Translations under genes and position numbers: made by a program
Notes under the pieces: generated by a model
The model's database searches: none
What the model saw: the letters and a program-made list of their open reading frames with translations, nothing else
What the model was told of the DNA's origin: nothing
Shown here: one piece after another, positions 1 through 9,095 of the stretch
How positions within the stretch are numbered: position 1 is the first letter of the stretch
How the letters are laid out: every line of letters begins with the position of its first letter
Assembly: GCF_008704715.1 (NCBI RefSeq)
Contig: NZ_CP023689.1
Span: forward strand, 5,828,001 to 5,892,000
Length of the DNA: 64,000 nt
Direction of reading: 5' to 3'
DNA from: Streptomyces chartreusis
Lineage (GTDB): Bacteria > Actinomycetota > Actinomycetes > Streptomycetales > Streptomycetaceae

Positions 1-656
1 TGGAACTCGTACGTGCCGATGTCGGACACCTTGATCAGCAGGCAGAAGCGTTCCAGCGAGGACAGCCGCCCGGCCACGTTCGCGTACTCGCGTCGCAGGA
101 AGTGGACCGCGGCGATGTTGCCCACCGACGTCTGCCCGGACACCAAGAACACGGGGCTGCCGGACTCCGCGGGCTGGAACTTCGCCACGAGGGCGTACTC
201 CTGAGTGCCGCGGTCGCAGCGGAACTTCTCTCCGCCGACCTCTATGGCCATCGAGTCCGGAAGAGTCGCGTCGTAGGCGTGGATGGTGACGCCGGGGAGG
301 TGCGCGGCGAGATGGCCGCCGGTACGGATGTTGGCGCCGCCGCTCGGGCCGCCCACACAGAACTCCGTACGGTCGCCGTTGCTGCCGCGGAAGTCCCCGG
401 ACTCCACGGCCACCTTGCAGCCCAACTCCCCCGCGAGCAGCGACAGCTCGACCACCGCACGGACGTCCCGGTAGTGCGCCGTGCCGGGCGCGTTGTACTT
501 GTTGCCGAGCACGATCAGGCAGGTCTGCCCCGGGCGGACGCCGAAGAATGCCGCGCGCCGGTTCACTTCACGCGTGCGTTTGGTGCGGTCCCACAACCAG
601 ACGAAGACACCGCCGAGCAGGCTGGTGACCAGCCCGATCCCGATGTTCGCGACCAC
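1..656 (-). CDS. Membrane-anchored protein of unknown function (partial, C-terminus off the left edge)
   Basis: Reading the minus strand from a GTG at 656 gives an open frame of about 218 residues that runs off the window. Residues 2-22 form one hydrophobic segment (IGLVTSLLGGVFVWLW) followed by a basic stretch (DRTKRTREVNRR), so the protein is probably an N-terminally anchored membrane protein with a cytoplasmic domain. That domain contains VLGNKYNAPGTAHYRDVRA and GGPSGGANIRTGGHLAAHLP. I do not recognise the family. An in-frame TGA lies 36 nt upstream and a purine-rich stretch (GGGAGAGGGGGA) about 13 nt upstream, which supports the GTG. It lies downstream of, and on the same strand as, the XRE/DUF397 pair. 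Confidence 0.7.
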   Translation of the reverse strand, partial: MVANIGIGLVTSLLGGVFVWLWDRTKRTREVNRRAAFFGVRPGQTCLIVLGNKYNAPGTAHYRDVRAVVELSLLAGELGCKVAVESGDFRGSNGDRTEFCVGGPSGGANIRTGGHLAAHLPGVTIHAYDATLPDSMAIEVGGEKFRCDRGTQEYALVAKFQPAESGSPVFLVSGQTSVGNIAAVHFLRREYANVAGRLSSLERFCLLIKVSDIGTYEF

Positions 657-707
657 GGAAAGAATCGCGTCCCCCTCTCCCCGCCGGGCATCTTGTCATG
701 CCGAGCC

Positions 708-917
708 CTAACGGAGCGCGGTGACGAACTCCGTCCAGGCGGAGGCGGAGAAGACGATCGCCGGGCCGGTGGGGGTCTTGCTGTCGCGGACGGGGACGTG
801 GACGCCGGCCGCGTCGGTGACTTCGAGGCAGTTGCCGCCGCTCTCGTCGCTGTAGCTCGACCTGCGCCAGCCAGTCACTATCGATGCGTCAGGGATGCTG
901 CTCTCGCTGCGCTTCAT
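708..917 (-). CDS. DUF397 family small protein
   Basis: This 69-residue protein has the DUF397 pattern: WRRSSYSDESGGNCLEV near residues 16-32, then VPVRDSK and a C-terminal FSASAWTEFV. In Streptomyces such proteins are usually encoded beside an XRE regulator of the WhiJ type and are thought to modulate it. Here the ATG lies inside the last codons of the XRE gene (29-nt overlap), so the two are translationally coupled. A longer in-frame start exists upstream, but the DUF397 homology begins close to this Met. Biochemical role unknown. Confidence 0.85.
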   Translation of the reverse strand: MKRSESSIPDASIVTGWRRSSYSDESGGNCLEVTDAAGVHVPVRDSKTPTGPAIVFSASAWTEFVTALR

Positions 918-1728
918 GCTCGTAATCCTCCGCGACCGACCTGAGCAATGCCAGAGACTTTCGGTGCGACATCGCATCGCCCAGCGCATGATCGTAAACG
1001 TCCTCCAGCTCGCGGACTGTGCCCTGAAGTTCCCAGATCCGGCCTGACTTCAGGCCTTCGACGTATGCGACAGGGGGTAGTTCTTCGAACCACATGAGCT
1101 TGACCGCACCAGCCAGAAGGGCGTGCGAGCCCACCGCGAACGGGAGCACGTGCACACGGATGCGTCGGCTCTCGCTCAGCGCCAGGATGTGCCGAAGCTG
1201 ATCGCACATCACCTGTGCGCCGCCGACCGCCTGACGGAGTACCGCTTCGCTGAGCAGCAGTGTCACCTTGGGCGAGTCGAAGTCGTCCAGGAGACGGGCT
1301 CGTTCGAGGCGAGTGGCCAGAAGGCTGTCACGCTTCTCGTCGCTCTTCGCCGGGTGCCCCGAGCTGAGCACATCGCGTGCGTACTCCGGAGTCTGGAGGA
1401 AGCCGGGCACCAGTGTGCTCGCGTACTCCTTGATGGCGACGGCCTGCCGTTCCAGTTCCGCGGCCTCCGCGAAATGCTCGGCCACCTTCTTGCCGTCCAA
1501 CGTCGGCAGAAAGTTCTCGAAGAACCCGCCGCCCTCCAACACCTGATCGAGCCGCCGCGCGTCATCCGGATCCGGCCGTCGCCTCCCCGCCTCGATGTGC
1601 GCGATGTGCGTGCGCGACATCACCGCACGCTGGCTCAGCTGCTCCTGGGTGAGGCCCGCCGACTCCCGTCGCCGCTTCAGCTCCGCCCCGTACTGCTCCC
1701 GCGAACGCGGATTGTCCTCGATGGCCAC
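889..1728 (-). CDS. XRE-family regulator with DUF5753 ligand domain (WhiJ-like)
   Basis: A 279-residue DNA-binding protein. An N-terminal helix-turn-helix occupies about residues 10-65 (ELKRRRESAGLTQEQLSQRA, IAHIEAGRRRP). The rest is a DUF5753 domain (VPGFLQTPEYAR, LSEAVLRQAVGG, HVLPFAVGSH). This architecture belongs to the WhiJ-like regulators that pair with DUF397 proteins and influence development in Streptomyces. The GTG start is chosen because GGAGGGGAG lies 7 nt upstream; an in-frame start at 1821 would add residues with no homology. It overlaps the DUF397 gene by 29 nt and is divergent from the small gene at 1842. The target genes cannot be read from the sequence. Confidence 0.9.
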   Translation of the reverse strand: MAIEDNPRSREQYGAELKRRRESAGLTQEQLSQRAVMSRTHIAHIEAGRRRPDPDDARRLDQVLEGGGFFENFLPTLDGKKVAEHFAEAAELERQAVAIKEYASTLVPGFLQTPEYARDVLSSGHPAKSDEKRDSLLATRLERARLLDDFDSPKVTLLLSEAVLRQAVGGAQVMCDQLRHILALSESRRIRVHVLPFAVGSHALLAGAVKLMWFEELPPVAYVEGLKSGRIWELQGTVRELEDVYDHALGDAMSHRKSLALLRSVAEDYEHEAQREQHP

Positions 1729-1841
1729 CCCTGCAACTCCCCTCCGTGCGGACCCCGTTGTCACGCTGAGCCACCTTCCGAGCGTACCCAGAGTGACGTC
1801 ACTGTGTGCATGCAACAGCACGGAAAGTGAAAGGCGTTGGC

Positions 1842-2033
1842 GTGGAGCAGGCTGAGCAGGAGAAAGACCCGTTCGACGAAGTGGCCGTACCCTTCCTCAC
1901 CCTGCGGGTGTCCCGGGACAGCGGGCGGACCTGGGGACCCACAGTGACGTATCAGCCCTCCCGGAAGGACACGCCCTTCGACCTCGCGGGCCGGTTCCCG
2001 CCCTGTCAGTGCCCGAGATGCTCGCGCCTGTAG
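1842..2033 (+). CDS. Small conserved Streptomyces protein beside the XRE/DUF397 pair
   Basis: A 63-residue reading frame with a conserved-looking core: VPFLTLRVSRDSGRTWGP and a C-terminal PPCQCPRC. I recall small Streptomyces proteins with this RxSxDxGRTWGP...PPCxCPRC layout near XRE/DUF397 loci, but no function is known to me. The Cys-Pro-rich end could bind metal; that is inference. The start is uncertain: GTG 1842 has AAAGG 7 nt upstream, and GTG 1806 and 1827 are also in frame. Its end overlaps the convergent GNAT gene by 28 nt. Confidence 0.6.
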   Translation: MEQAEQEKDPFDEVAVPFLTLRVSRDSGRTWGPTVTYQPSRKDTPFDLAGRFPPCQCPRCSRL

Positions 2034-2500
2034 CGGATCCCCGGCCGGCCGCCGACGGTCGTCTCCCCCAAGGTGACGAACCCGTTCCGCTCCAGCACGG
2101 TCCGGGACCCCGCGTTGTCGAGCGTGGTCACCGCGACCAAGGACGTCAGCCCGTACGCCGTGGCGGCCATCCGGCACATCTCCGCGACCGCCGCCGTGGC
2201 GACGCCCTTGCCCGACGCGAGCTCGCCGACGCGGTAGCCGAGTTCGGCGGAACCGTCCTCGACATCCATCAGGTTGATACGGCCGACCAGGCGCCCCTCG
2301 ACGTCCAGCACGACGTGGAAGTGGCAGATCCCGGCGTCCTGTTCGGCCAGCAGCGCCTGGTGCCTGGCCGCGAATCCCGCGGGGGTGAAGTACTGGTCCC
2401 CGCGGTCCGGCACCGTACGGGCGAAGTACTCACGGTTCTCGTGCTCGAAGGCCAGCAGGGCCTCCGCGTGGTTGGCGCGCAGGCGTTCCAGGGTCGGCAT
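2006..2500 (-). CDS. GNAT family N-acetyltransferase (RimJ/RimL-like)
   Basis: A 164-residue GNAT protein. The acetyl-CoA-binding core is visible as ELGYRVGELASGKGVATAAV (V-x-x-x-x-x-G-x-G-x-A type), followed by VAVTTLDNAGSRTVLERNGF, typical of the RimJ/RimL branch that acetylates N-termini or small amines. The substrate cannot be predicted. ATG 2500 is chosen because the homology starts right after it. There is no Shine-Dalgarno, so it may be leaderless or read from a short leader. It is divergent from the secreted hydrolase at 2633 and convergent with the small gene at 1842, overlapping it by 28 nt. Confidence 0.85.
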   Translation of the reverse strand: MPTLERLRANHAEALLAFEHENREYFARTVPDRGDQYFTPAGFAARHQALLAEQDAGICHFHVVLDVEGRLVGRINLMDVEDGSAELGYRVGELASGKGVATAAVAEMCRMAATAYGLTSLVAVTTLDNAGSRTVLERNGFVTLGETTVGGRPGIRYRREHLGH

Positions 2501-2632
2501 GGGGGACAGCGTAGGTGAGACGGTCAGGGGCCCGTCCGTCCGGGGAACGACCCCGGTACCGCCGTCCGGCACCCCTGGCCTACGACCGCCGGGCGACGCC
2601 ATGCGAGGGGTTCGCGGCCTAGCGTCCTCGGC

Positions 2633-3799
2633 ATGAACAGATCACCGAACAGCCTGCGCTTATCGGCGCTGGCGGCGTCCGTCGTGCTCGTGCTCGGACC
2701 CGCCCTGACCCTGCCGGCCGTCGCCGCGGAGGCGGCCCCCGTCGCCTCCGTGACGTCTGCGGCATCGGCCCAACTGCCCCGCCCCACCGGCCCGCACCCC
2801 GTCGGCCGCAGCACCCTCCATCTCGTCGACCGCGACCGGCCAGACCCCTGGGTGCCCTCCGCCGGGCCCCGGCAGCTGATGGTGTCCATGTACTACCCGG
2901 CGCGCCCCGGCACCGGCGGGCCGACCGCGCCCTACATGACGACCGAAGAGGCCCGCCACCTCATCGAGTTGCGGGCGCCCGACGTCATCGTCCCGCCGGA
3001 GGTGATCAGCGGCGTCCGTACCTGGGCGCACACCGACGCCCGCCCCGCGCGCGGCCGGTTCCCGCTCGTCGTGCTCTCGCCCGGGTTCACCTTCCCGCGC
3101 GCCACCCTCACCGGTCTCGCAGAGGACCTCGCCAGTCGCGGGTACGCCGTCGCGCTGGTCGACCATCCCTACGAGAACGCCGGCACGACCCTCCCCGACG
3201 GGCGGACCCTGCCCTGCGCGATCTGCGACGACTTCTCCACCATCGGCGGTGACGCCGTCGCCGAGAGCCGGGCCCGCGACGTCTCCTTCGTGCTGGACCG
3301 GCTGACCGGGCGCCATCCCGCGTGGCGGTACGCGCGCGTGATCGACGCCAGGCGCATCGGCATGGCCGGGCACTCCATAGGCGGCAACTCGGCCGCCGCG
3401 ACGATGGCCGGCGACGCGCGCGTGCGGGCTGGCGTCAACATGGACGGCACCTTCTTCTCCAAGGTCCCCGAAGGCGGCCTCGACGGGCGGCCCTTCCTGA
3501 TGTTCGGCGCCGAGGCCAGGCAGGGCGACGAGTCCTGGCACCGGACCTGGGCCGACCTGGACGGCTGGAAGCGCTGGATGACGGTGGCCGGAACCGACCA
3601 CGGCTCCTTCACCGACGTACCGCTGCTCGCCGACCTGGTCGGCATCCCGGACACCGCCCAGGTGCCCTACGAGCGTTCACTGGCCCTCACGCGCGCGTAC
3701 GTCGCCGCGTTCTTCGACCTGCATCTGAAGGGCGCCCCGCAGCCGCTGCTCGACGGGCCGTCGCCGGACAACCCCGAGGTCAGCGTCCGTCTTCCGTGA
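2633..3799 (+). CDS. Secreted alpha/beta hydrolase (PAF-acetylhydrolase-like) with a TTA codon
   Basis: A 388-residue protein with an N-terminal signal peptide (ALAASVVLVLGPALTLPAVA) and an alpha/beta-hydrolase fold related to platelet-activating-factor acetylhydrolases and poly-ester lipases. The nucleophile elbow is GHSIGG with Ser248, the catalytic His is probably His323 in GTDHGSF, and VVLSPGF fits the oxyanion region. Leu10 is encoded by TTA at 2660-2662, the only in-frame TTA I found in this window, so expression should need the bldA tRNA encoded at 38079. The ATG has no Shine-Dalgarno but has TAGCGT 9 nt upstream, which suggests a leaderless transcript. The 3' end overlaps the convergent MFS gene by 20 nt. 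Confidence 0.9.
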   Translation: MNRSPNSLRLSALAASVVLVLGPALTLPAVAAEAAPVASVTSAASAQLPRPTGPHPVGRSTLHLVDRDRPDPWVPSAGPRQLMVSMYYPARPGTGGPTAPYMTTEEARHLIELRAPDVIVPPEVISGVRTWAHTDARPARGRFPLVVLSPGFTFPRATLTGLAEDLASRGYAVALVDHPYENAGTTLPDGRTLPCAICDDFSTIGGDAVAESRARDVSFVLDRLTGRHPAWRYARVIDARRIGMAGHSIGGNSAAATMAGDARVRAGVNMDGTFFSKVPEGGLDGRPFLMFGAEARQGDESWHRTWADLDGWKRWMTVAGTDHGSFTDVPLLADLVGIPDTAQVPYERSLALTRAYVAAFFDLHLKGAPQPLLDGPSPDNPEVSVRLP

Positions 3800-5348
3800 C
3801 GGCGCCTTTGACGGCGTCGACGGCGACCTGATCCGGGGCCTCGTCACCGGGCTCCTTCAGGACCGGGAACCGCCTCGGCGCCAGCAGCAACAGCACCAGG
3901 AAGGCCAGCGCCGCCGCGCACGACGCCCCCAGGTACACGGCGTGCACCGCGTCGGCGATGGCCCTCCTGGTGGCCTCCGGGGCCGTACCGCCGGAGTCCA
4001 GCGCCCGGGTCACCGAGTCCAGGTCGTTCGCCCCGCCGAGCCGCGAGGCCAGTACGCCGTTCGCCACCGCGCCGAACAGCGCCGCGCCCACCGTCTGGCC
4101 GGTCTGCCGGCAGAACAGCACCGACGCCGTCGCCGTGCCCCGCTCCGACCAGCCGACCGTCGACTGCACGCCCACGATCAGCGGCAGTTGGAACAGCCCC
4201 AGCGCCGCCCCCAGCAGCAGCATCAGCAGCGTCGGCTGCCAGGCCGCCCCCGGATACGGCAGGAACAGGAAGGCCAGAAGGATCAGCGAGGCCGTTCCGA
4301 TGCCCAGCATCGCCGTGTTGCGGAAGCCGATCCTGCGGTACACGTGCTGGCTCAGCGCCGCGGACACCGGCCAGCTCAACGTCCAGACCGACAGCACGAA
4401 TCCGGCCGCCACCGGTGCCAGGCCGAGGACCGCCTGGGCGTACGTCGGCAGGAACACCGTCGGCGCCACCATCAGCAGACCCAGCGCGCCCAGCGCCAGG
4501 TTCACCGCTGCGATCGTCCGGCGCCGCCACACCCATCCGGGGATGATCGGCTCGGCCGCCCGCCGCTCCACCAGCACCACGACCGCCACGAGCGCGAGCC
4601 CCGCGGCGAACAGGGCCAGGGACGGGGCCGACAGCCACGGCCAGGCCACCCCGCCCTGCACCAGCGCCGTCAGCAGCACGCCGCCGCACGCGAACACCGC
4701 GAGCGCGCCCGCCCAGTCGACACGCGCGCGCGTGCCCGCCGTCGCGCGCTGCGGCTCGTGCAGATGGCGGACGATCAGCCACAACGCCACCGCCCCGATG
4801 GGCAGGTTGATGAGGAAGATCCAGCGCCAGTCCGCATACGCCGCCAGCACTCCGCCCAGACCCGGACCGGCCACCGCCGACAGCGCCCACACAGTGGACA
4901 ACTTGGCCTGGATCTTCGGGCGTTCCTTGAGCGGGTACAGGTCGGCGGCCAGGGTCTGGACCGTGCCCTGAAGGGCCCCGCCGCCCAGTCCCTGCACGAT
5001 CCGGAACGCGATCAGCGCCGCCATGTTCCAGGCCGCCGCGCACAGCAGCGACCCCAGCAGGAACACCGCCGCGCCCGCGATCAGCACCGGCTTGCGGCCG
5101 AAGGTGTCGGAGAGCTTGCCGTAGACGGGCAGGGTCACCGTCACCGCGAGCAGATAGCCCGAGAACAGCCAGGAGAAGACGGAGAAGCCGCCGAGGTCAC
5201 CGACGATCTGAGGCACGGCAGTGGAGACGATGGTGGCGTCGAGCGCGGCCAGCGCCATCGCGAGCATCAGGGCCGCGACCACGGCCGCTCTCTTGTCGGT
5301 TGCGGCGCGCGGTGCGGTGTCGGGTATCGCGGGTCTCGAACTGCCCAC
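3780..5348 (-). CDS. DHA2-family MFS multidrug exporter (EmrB/QacA type)
   Basis: A 522-residue membrane protein with about 14 hydrophobic segments, the count expected for DHA2 drug:proton antiporters. Typical motifs are LDATIVSTAVPQIVGDLGG in TM1, motif A as GKLSDTFGRKPVL after TM2, and RIVQGLGGGALQGTVQ (motif B) in TM4. It probably exports drugs or secondary metabolites. The GTG start has AGGAGAGG 6 nt upstream; earlier in-frame starts have no membrane or family signal. A divergent ABC exporter operon begins 391 bp away. No TetR or MarR regulator is adjacent, so the substrate is unknown. Confidence 0.92.
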   Translation of the reverse strand: MGSSRPAIPDTAPRAATDKRAAVVAALMLAMALAALDATIVSTAVPQIVGDLGGFSVFSWLFSGYLLAVTVTLPVYGKLSDTFGRKPVLIAGAAVFLLGSLLCAAAWNMAALIAFRIVQGLGGGALQGTVQTLAADLYPLKERPKIQAKLSTVWALSAVAGPGLGGVLAAYADWRWIFLINLPIGAVALWLIVRHLHEPQRATAGTRARVDWAGALAVFACGGVLLTALVQGGVAWPWLSAPSLALFAAGLALVAVVVLVERRAAEPIIPGWVWRRRTIAAVNLALGALGLLMVAPTVFLPTYAQAVLGLAPVAAGFVLSVWTLSWPVSAALSQHVYRRIGFRNTAMLGIGTASLILLAFLFLPYPGAAWQPTLLMLLLGAALGLFQLPLIVGVQSTVGWSERGTATASVLFCRQTGQTVGAALFGAVANGVLASRLGGANDLDSVTRALDSGGTAPEATRRAIADAVHAVYLGASCAAALAFLVLLLLAPRRFPVLKEPGDEAPDQVAVDAVKGAVTEDGR

Positions 5349-5739
5349 CGGGTTCCTCTCCTGATGCTTTCCCCTTGCACCTATCTGCCGCCGAACAGCT
5401 TCCCACTTGACCCTCACGCCGCGGGAGGGTGGAGGCTCGATGAGCCGAAGGGTGGAGACAACCCCGACGCGCACTCCACCGAAGGGTGGACAGCCCCTAG
5501 GGGGACCTCCGTACCAGGTCTCGGGGAGGGTTGGTACCGCCGGAGGACGAGACGGTGCGGGTGCCGTCCTTAACCTGGCTTTACGCCGCTGGGGGGCGGC
5601 TTACCGAACCACCGGGGGTGGGGTTTTCCCCCGCACAAGAGGGGGCCGGGCACCAGCGCGCCGGACCCTCTCCCGCCACGAGACTGAACGTCGTAGCAGT
5701 TCTCGTGATTCACCAGCTGACCGACTTAGGAGACATACC
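5349..5739. other. Intergenic region upstream of the ABC exporter operon
   Basis: No gene is convincing in these 391 bases. It holds several small symmetries: GGCTCgatGAGCC at 5434-5446, a direct repeat CCGAAGGGTGGA at 5445-5456 and 5479-5490 (the second forming TCCACC-GAAG-GGTGGA), and the palindrome CCCCTAGGGG at 5494-5503. These are plausible operators for the divergent MFS and ABC genes, but no bound regulator can be named. Confidence 0.4.
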
Positions 5740-6528
5740 GTGACATCGGCTGTGACCATTCCCAGGCACGGGGGTACTGGAGGGCGTACGGCCGTTGCCG
5801 CACGGGCGCGGCAGGTCGTCAAGGCGTACGGGTCGGGGGAGACCCGTGTTGTCGCTCTCGACCACGTCGACGTGGACATCGCGCGGGGCCAGTTCACCGC
5901 GATCATGGGTCCCTCCGGATCCGGCAAGTCCACGCTCATGCACTGCCTCGCCGGGCTCGACACCGTCACCAGCGGCCAGATCCACCTCGACGAGACCGAG
6001 ATCACCGGGCTGAAGGACAAGAAGCTCACGCAGCTGCGCCGGGACCGGATCGGCTTCATCTTCCAGGCGTTCAACCTGCTGCCCACGCTGAACGCCCTGG
6101 AGAACATCACGCTGCCCATGGACATAGCGGGCCGCAAGCCCGACCCGGCCTGGCTCGGGCGCGTCGTCGACACCGTGGGGCTCTCCGACCGGCTCAAGCA
6201 CCGGCCGACCCAGCTCTCCGGCGGTCAGCAGCAGCGCGTCGCCGTAGCCCGTGCGCTGGCCGCCCGCCCGGAGATCATCTTCGGTGACGAGCCGACCGGA
6301 AACCTCGACTCCCGCGCCGGCGCGGAGGTCCTCGGCTTCCTGCGCAGGTCCGTCGACGAGCTCGGGCAGACCATCGTGATGGTCACCCACGACCCGGTCG
6401 CCGCCTCGTACGCGGACCGCGTGCTGTACCTCGCCGACGGCCGCATCGTCGACGAGATGTACAAGCCCACCGCCGACGCCGTCCTGGACCGCATGAAGGA
6501 CTTCGACGCCCGGGGGCGTACGTCATGA
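5740..6528 (+). CDS. ABC transporter ATP-binding protein (LolD/MacB type)
   Basis: A 262-residue nucleotide-binding subunit. Walker A is GPSGSGKST (residues 57-65), the signature is LSGGQQQRVAVARAL, Walker B is IIFGDEPTGNLD and the H-loop is VMVTHDP. This is the LolD/FtsE/MacB class that powers FtsX-type permeases in lipoprotein or peptide extrusion rather than uptake. GTG is preceded by AGGAG with good spacing. Its stop overlaps the permease start (ATGA), so the two form an operon. It is a close paralogue of the ATPase at 36915-37685. Confidence 0.95.
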   Translation: MTSAVTIPRHGGTGGRTAVAARARQVVKAYGSGETRVVALDHVDVDIARGQFTAIMGPSGSGKSTLMHCLAGLDTVTSGQIHLDETEITGLKDKKLTQLRRDRIGFIFQAFNLLPTLNALENITLPMDIAGRKPDPAWLGRVVDTVGLSDRLKHRPTQLSGGQQQRVAVARALAARPEIIFGDEPTGNLDSRAGAEVLGFLRRSVDELGQTIVMVTHDPVAASYADRVLYLADGRIVDEMYKPTADAVLDRMKDFDARGRTS

Positions 6529-9095
6529 CCGTCCTGAAGACCTCGATGCGCAACTTCTTCGCGCACAAGGGGCGGATGGCCCTGTCGGCCGTGGCCGTGC
6601 TGCTGTCCGTGGCGTTCGTCTCGGGGACCCTGGTGTTCACCGACACGATGAACACCACCTTCGACAAGCTCTTCGCCGTCACCTCCTCCGACGTCACCGT
6701 CAGCCCCAAGGAGGCGAAGGACGAGGACGACGGCGCCGGTACCGGCAAGCCCGCCTCCTTGCCCGCCTCGGCCGTCGAGCAGGTCGCCGCCGTCGACGGC
6801 GTCAAGAAGGCGGAGGGCTCGGTCGGCTCGATGAGCGTGACCGTCGTCAACTCCGAGAACAAGAACATGGGTTCCTCCACCGGCGCGCCCACCATCGCCG
6901 GCAACTGGACCGAGAACGACAAGAAGTCCATGGAGATCACCTCGGGGCACGCTCCGCGCGGGCCCACCGAGGTCATGGTCGACGCGGACACCGCCGACAA
7001 GCACGACCTGAAGCTCGGCGACGAACTGCGCACCATCGCCGCCACCGGCGACATCCGCGCGCGGATCGTCGGCATCGCCTCCTGGAAGGTGACCAACCCG
7101 GGCGCGGCCGTCGTCTACTTCGACACCGAGACCGCCCAGCGCGGCCTGCTCGGCGCCACCGGCCGCTTCACGCAGGTGTCCGTCACCGCGGCGGACGGCG
7201 TGAGCGACGCCAAGCTCAAGCAGGACGTCGTGCAGGCCCTGGACGGCTCGTACAAGGTCCAGACGGCCAAGGAGAGCGCGGACGAGAACCGCAAGGACGT
7301 CGGCGCGTTCATGGACGTCATCAAGTACGCCATGCTCGGCTTCGCCGGGATCGCGTTCCTGGTCGGCATCTTCCTGATCATCAACACCTTCTCGATGCTG
7401 GTCGCCCAGCGCACCCGTGAGATCGGCCTGATGCGGGCGATCGGCTCCTCGCGCCGGCAGGTCAACCGGTCCGTGCTGGTGGAGGCGCTGCTGCTCGGCT
7501 TCATCGGCTCCGTCCTGGGCGTGGCCGCCGGTGTCGGCATCGCGGTCGGCCTGATGAAGCTCATGTCGATGGCCGGCATGAACCTCTCCACCGACGACCT
7601 CACGGTGAAGGTGACGACCCCGGTCGTCGGCCTGATCCTCGGTGTCGTGGTGACGGTGCTGGCCGCCTACCTGCCGGCCCGCCGCGCGGGCAAGGTCTCC
7701 CCGATGGCCGCCCTGCGCGACGCCGGTACGCCGGCCGACGGCAAGGCCGGCTGGGTGCGCGCCCTGATCGGGCTGGTGCTGACCGGCGCGGGCGCCTTCG
7801 CCCTGTACGCCGCCGCCACCGCCGACAAGGCGAGCGACGGCGCGCTGATGCTGGGCGGCGGTGTGGTGCTGTCCCTGATCGGCTTCGTCGTCATCGGCCC
7901 GCTCCTCGCGGGTGCGGTGGTCCGGGTGATCAGCGCGGTCCTGCTGCGCGCCTTCGGGCCCGTCGGCCGCATGGCCGAGCGCAACGCCCTGCGCAACCCG
8001 CGCCGTACCGGTGCCACGGGCGCCGCCCTGATGATCGGCCTCGCGCTGGTGGCCTGCCTCTCGGTCGTCGGCTCCTCGATGGTCGCCTCGGCGACGAGCG
8101 AGCTGGACAAGTCGGTGGGCGCGGACTTCATCATCATGAGCCAGCAGCAGCCGATCGTGCCGCAGGCCGAGAAGGCCATGCAGCAGACCCCGGGCCTCGC
8201 CCACGTCACCCGCTACAAGGACGTCGACGCCACCGTGACCTCGCCGGACGGCAAGACCGACGACACCGGGATCACTGCCGCCGACCCGACGTACGCCGAG
8301 GACCTGCGCCGTACGACCACGCAGGGCACCCTGTCCGCGGCCTACGGCAAGGACGCCATGTCGGTCGGCTCCGACTACGCCAAGAAGCACGGCGTGCGTG
8401 TCGGCGACACCATCTCCGTCGCCTTCAAGGGCGGCGAGACGGCGAAGCTGAAGGTCGCGGCCATCACGGACGACGACACCTCCATCGACCAGGGCGCCCG
8501 CTACACGAGCATCGAGACCCTGTCGAAGTACCTGCCCGCCGACCGGACGCCGCAGAGCGTGATGATGTTCGGCAAGGCGAAGGAAGGCCAGGAGGAAGCG
8601 GCGTACGCCGCCCTGAAGAAGTCCCTCGACTCCTACCCGCAGTACCAGGTCCGCGACCAGACCGACTACAAGGAGGAGCTGAAGGACCAGGTCGGCCAGC
8701 TCCTGAACATGGTCTACGGCCTGCTGGCCCTCGCGATCATCGTGGCGGTCCTGGGCGTGGTGAACACCCTGGCCCTGTCGGTGGTCGAGCGGACCAGGGA
8801 GATCGGCCTGCTGCGCGCGATCGGCCTCTCCCGCCGCCAGCTGCGCCGCATGATCCGCATGGAGTCGGTGGTCATCGCCCTCTTCGGTGCCCTGCTGGGC
8901 CTGGGGCTGGGCATGGGCTGGGGCGCGACGGCGCAGAAGCTGCTGGCTCTGGAGGGCCTGAACGTCCTCGACATCCCATGGCCGACGATCATCGCGGTCT
9001 TCATCGGCTCGGCCTTCGTGGGCCTGTTCGCGGCCCTGGTGCCGGCGTTCAGGGCGGGCCGGATGAACGTACTGAACGCGATCGCGACCGAGTAG
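6525..9095 (+). CDS. FtsX/MacB-type ABC permease
   Basis: An 856-residue permease with two FtsX-like halves. The N-terminal TM (about residues 15-40, VLLSVAFVSGTLVFTD) is followed by a large extracytoplasmic domain, a cluster of TMs near 265-390, more TMs near 420-530, a second extracytoplasmic domain, and three C-terminal TMs. The conserved cytoplasmic sequence QRTREIGLMRAIGSSRRQ recurs in the second half as ERTREIGLLRAIGLSRRQ, the mark of this duplicated family. Translation is coupled to the ATPase by ATGA. An 18-bp perfect hairpin follows the gene. The substrate is unknown; antibiotic or peptide efflux or lipoprotein transport are typical roles. Confidence 0.93.
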   Translation: MTVLKTSMRNFFAHKGRMALSAVAVLLSVAFVSGTLVFTDTMNTTFDKLFAVTSSDVTVSPKEAKDEDDGAGTGKPASLPASAVEQVAAVDGVKKAEGSVGSMSVTVVNSENKNMGSSTGAPTIAGNWTENDKKSMEITSGHAPRGPTEVMVDADTADKHDLKLGDELRTIAATGDIRARIVGIASWKVTNPGAAVVYFDTETAQRGLLGATGRFTQVSVTAADGVSDAKLKQDVVQALDGSYKVQTAKESADENRKDVGAFMDVIKYAMLGFAGIAFLVGIFLIINTFSMLVAQRTREIGLMRAIGSSRRQVNRSVLVEALLLGFIGSVLGVAAGVGIAVGLMKLMSMAGMNLSTDDLTVKVTTPVVGLILGVVVTVLAAYLPARRAGKVSPMAALRDAGTPADGKAGWVRALIGLVLTGAGAFALYAAATADKASDGALMLGGGVVLSLIGFVVIGPLLAGAVVRVISAVLLRAFGPVGRMAERNALRNPRRTGATGAALMIGLALVACLSVVGSSMVASATSELDKSVGADFIIMSQQQPIVPQAEKAMQQTPGLAHVTRYKDVDATVTSPDGKTDDTGITAADPTYAEDLRRTTTQGTLSAAYGKDAMSVGSDYAKKHGVRVGDTISVAFKGGETAKLKVAAITDDDTSIDQGARYTSIETLSKYLPADRTPQSVMMFGKAKEGQEEAAYAALKKSLDSYPQYQVRDQTDYKEELKDQVGQLLNMVYGLLALAIIVAVLGVVNTLALSVVERTREIGLLRAIGLSRRQLRRMIRMESVVIALFGALLGLGLGMGWGATAQKLLALEGLNVLDIPWPTIIAVFIGSAFVGLFAALVPAFRAGRMNVLNAIATE

